The position numbers and the translations under genes were made by a program. From Nemertoderma westbladi (lineage: Eukaryota; Xenacoelomorpha; Nemertodermatida; Nemertodermatidae), in the NCBI GenBank assembly GCA_032718475.1, contig JAUCBJ010007937.1:26865-90864 (forward strand): a stretch of DNA of 64,000 nt, written 5' to 3'. The stretch's first letter is position 1, and every line of letters begins with the position of its first letter. Below the pieces are notes generated by a model. It searched no databases. It saw only the letters and a program-made list of their open reading frames with translations, and had not been told where the DNA came from. Positions 63,851 to 64,000 of this stretch are shown here, piece by piece.

Positions 63851-64000
63851 GGGGGGGGGGGGGGGGGGTCATATTGACCCCCCCCCCCCGGGTTTAACCC
63901 TATTAGTACCGGGCTATAAAATGTTGTACAAATACCGGGGGGGGGGGGGGGGTCATATTGACCCCTCCCTCTAAAATCTACAAATATTAACGAAAACGTC
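63851..64000. repeat. Further G-tract hairpins and second copy of the 62348 repeat
   Basis: G18 (63851-63868), TCATATTGA and C12, then TTTAACCCTATTAGTACCGG (63893), G16 (63937-63952), TCATATTGA and ACCCC. The window ends inside this copy. Confidence 0.9.

Overview
The window is from a metazoan nuclear genome, most likely an aquatic invertebrate. The reasons are spliced host genes (a polycystin/REJ-type receptor and an ABCC transporter), BEL/Pao and Ty3/Gypsy LTR retrotransposons, RTE-type LINEs with GAT-repeat tails, and many minisatellites, foldback palindromes and long poly-G/poly-C tracts. I cannot name the species from sequence alone. Most of the 64 kb is transposable-element DNA.

Left part (1-11.8 kb). 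The window opens inside the last ORF of an unseen retroelement (2-1933, +), a protein with three zinc knuckles, followed by a tRNA-like remnant and a promoter/polyA region that may be its LTR. A C-rich minisatellite (4.6-5.7 kb) and a broken RTE copy (5.7-7.7 kb) follow. Two exons of a REJ-domain gene (8037-8203 and 10388-10587, +) come next. The intron between them is mostly a 27-bp minisatellite of about 52 copies that starts exactly at the splice donor.

11.8-25.2 kb is one complete, very young giant BEL/Pao element on the minus strand (13,376 bp). It has 530-bp LTRs differing at about 3 sites and a TTAAT target duplication. Reading 5' to 3' on the minus strand: gag-like ORFs broken at poly-G runs, a full pol (protease, RT, RNase H, integrase), and an extra ORF downstream of pol with an RNase D/EXD-like 3'-5' exonuclease signature, a coiled coil and three CCHC knuckles. 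The left-edge ORF shares the C-terminal part of this protein, so it is a family and not a one-off.

25.3-32.7 kb holds two nearly identical 5'-truncated RTE copies (minus strand) that share the same right flank. Between them lies a Cys-rich/Ser-Thr-repeat/RT-like ORF. 32.7-47.2 kb is gene-poor: dispersed repeats, two foldback elements, a diverged BEL LTR with two hairpins, and several RTE fragments.

47.2-52.0 kb is a Ty3/Gypsy element with apparently identical 309-bp LTRs and a GCATC target duplication, nested in an RTE tail. Its single 1190-aa ORF keeps gag, protease and integrase, but nearly all of RT and RNase H is replaced by about 30 in-frame copies of a 12-bp GATATC-containing repeat.

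52.5-58.8 kb is a two-exon ABCC/MRP transporter gene (+), about 1271 aa, with an RTE fragment in its only visible intron. The right end (59-64 kb) has a decayed CR1/jockey-like LINE (-), an RTE fragment, a satellite of about 163 bp and repeated G-tract/TCATATTGA/C-tract hairpins.
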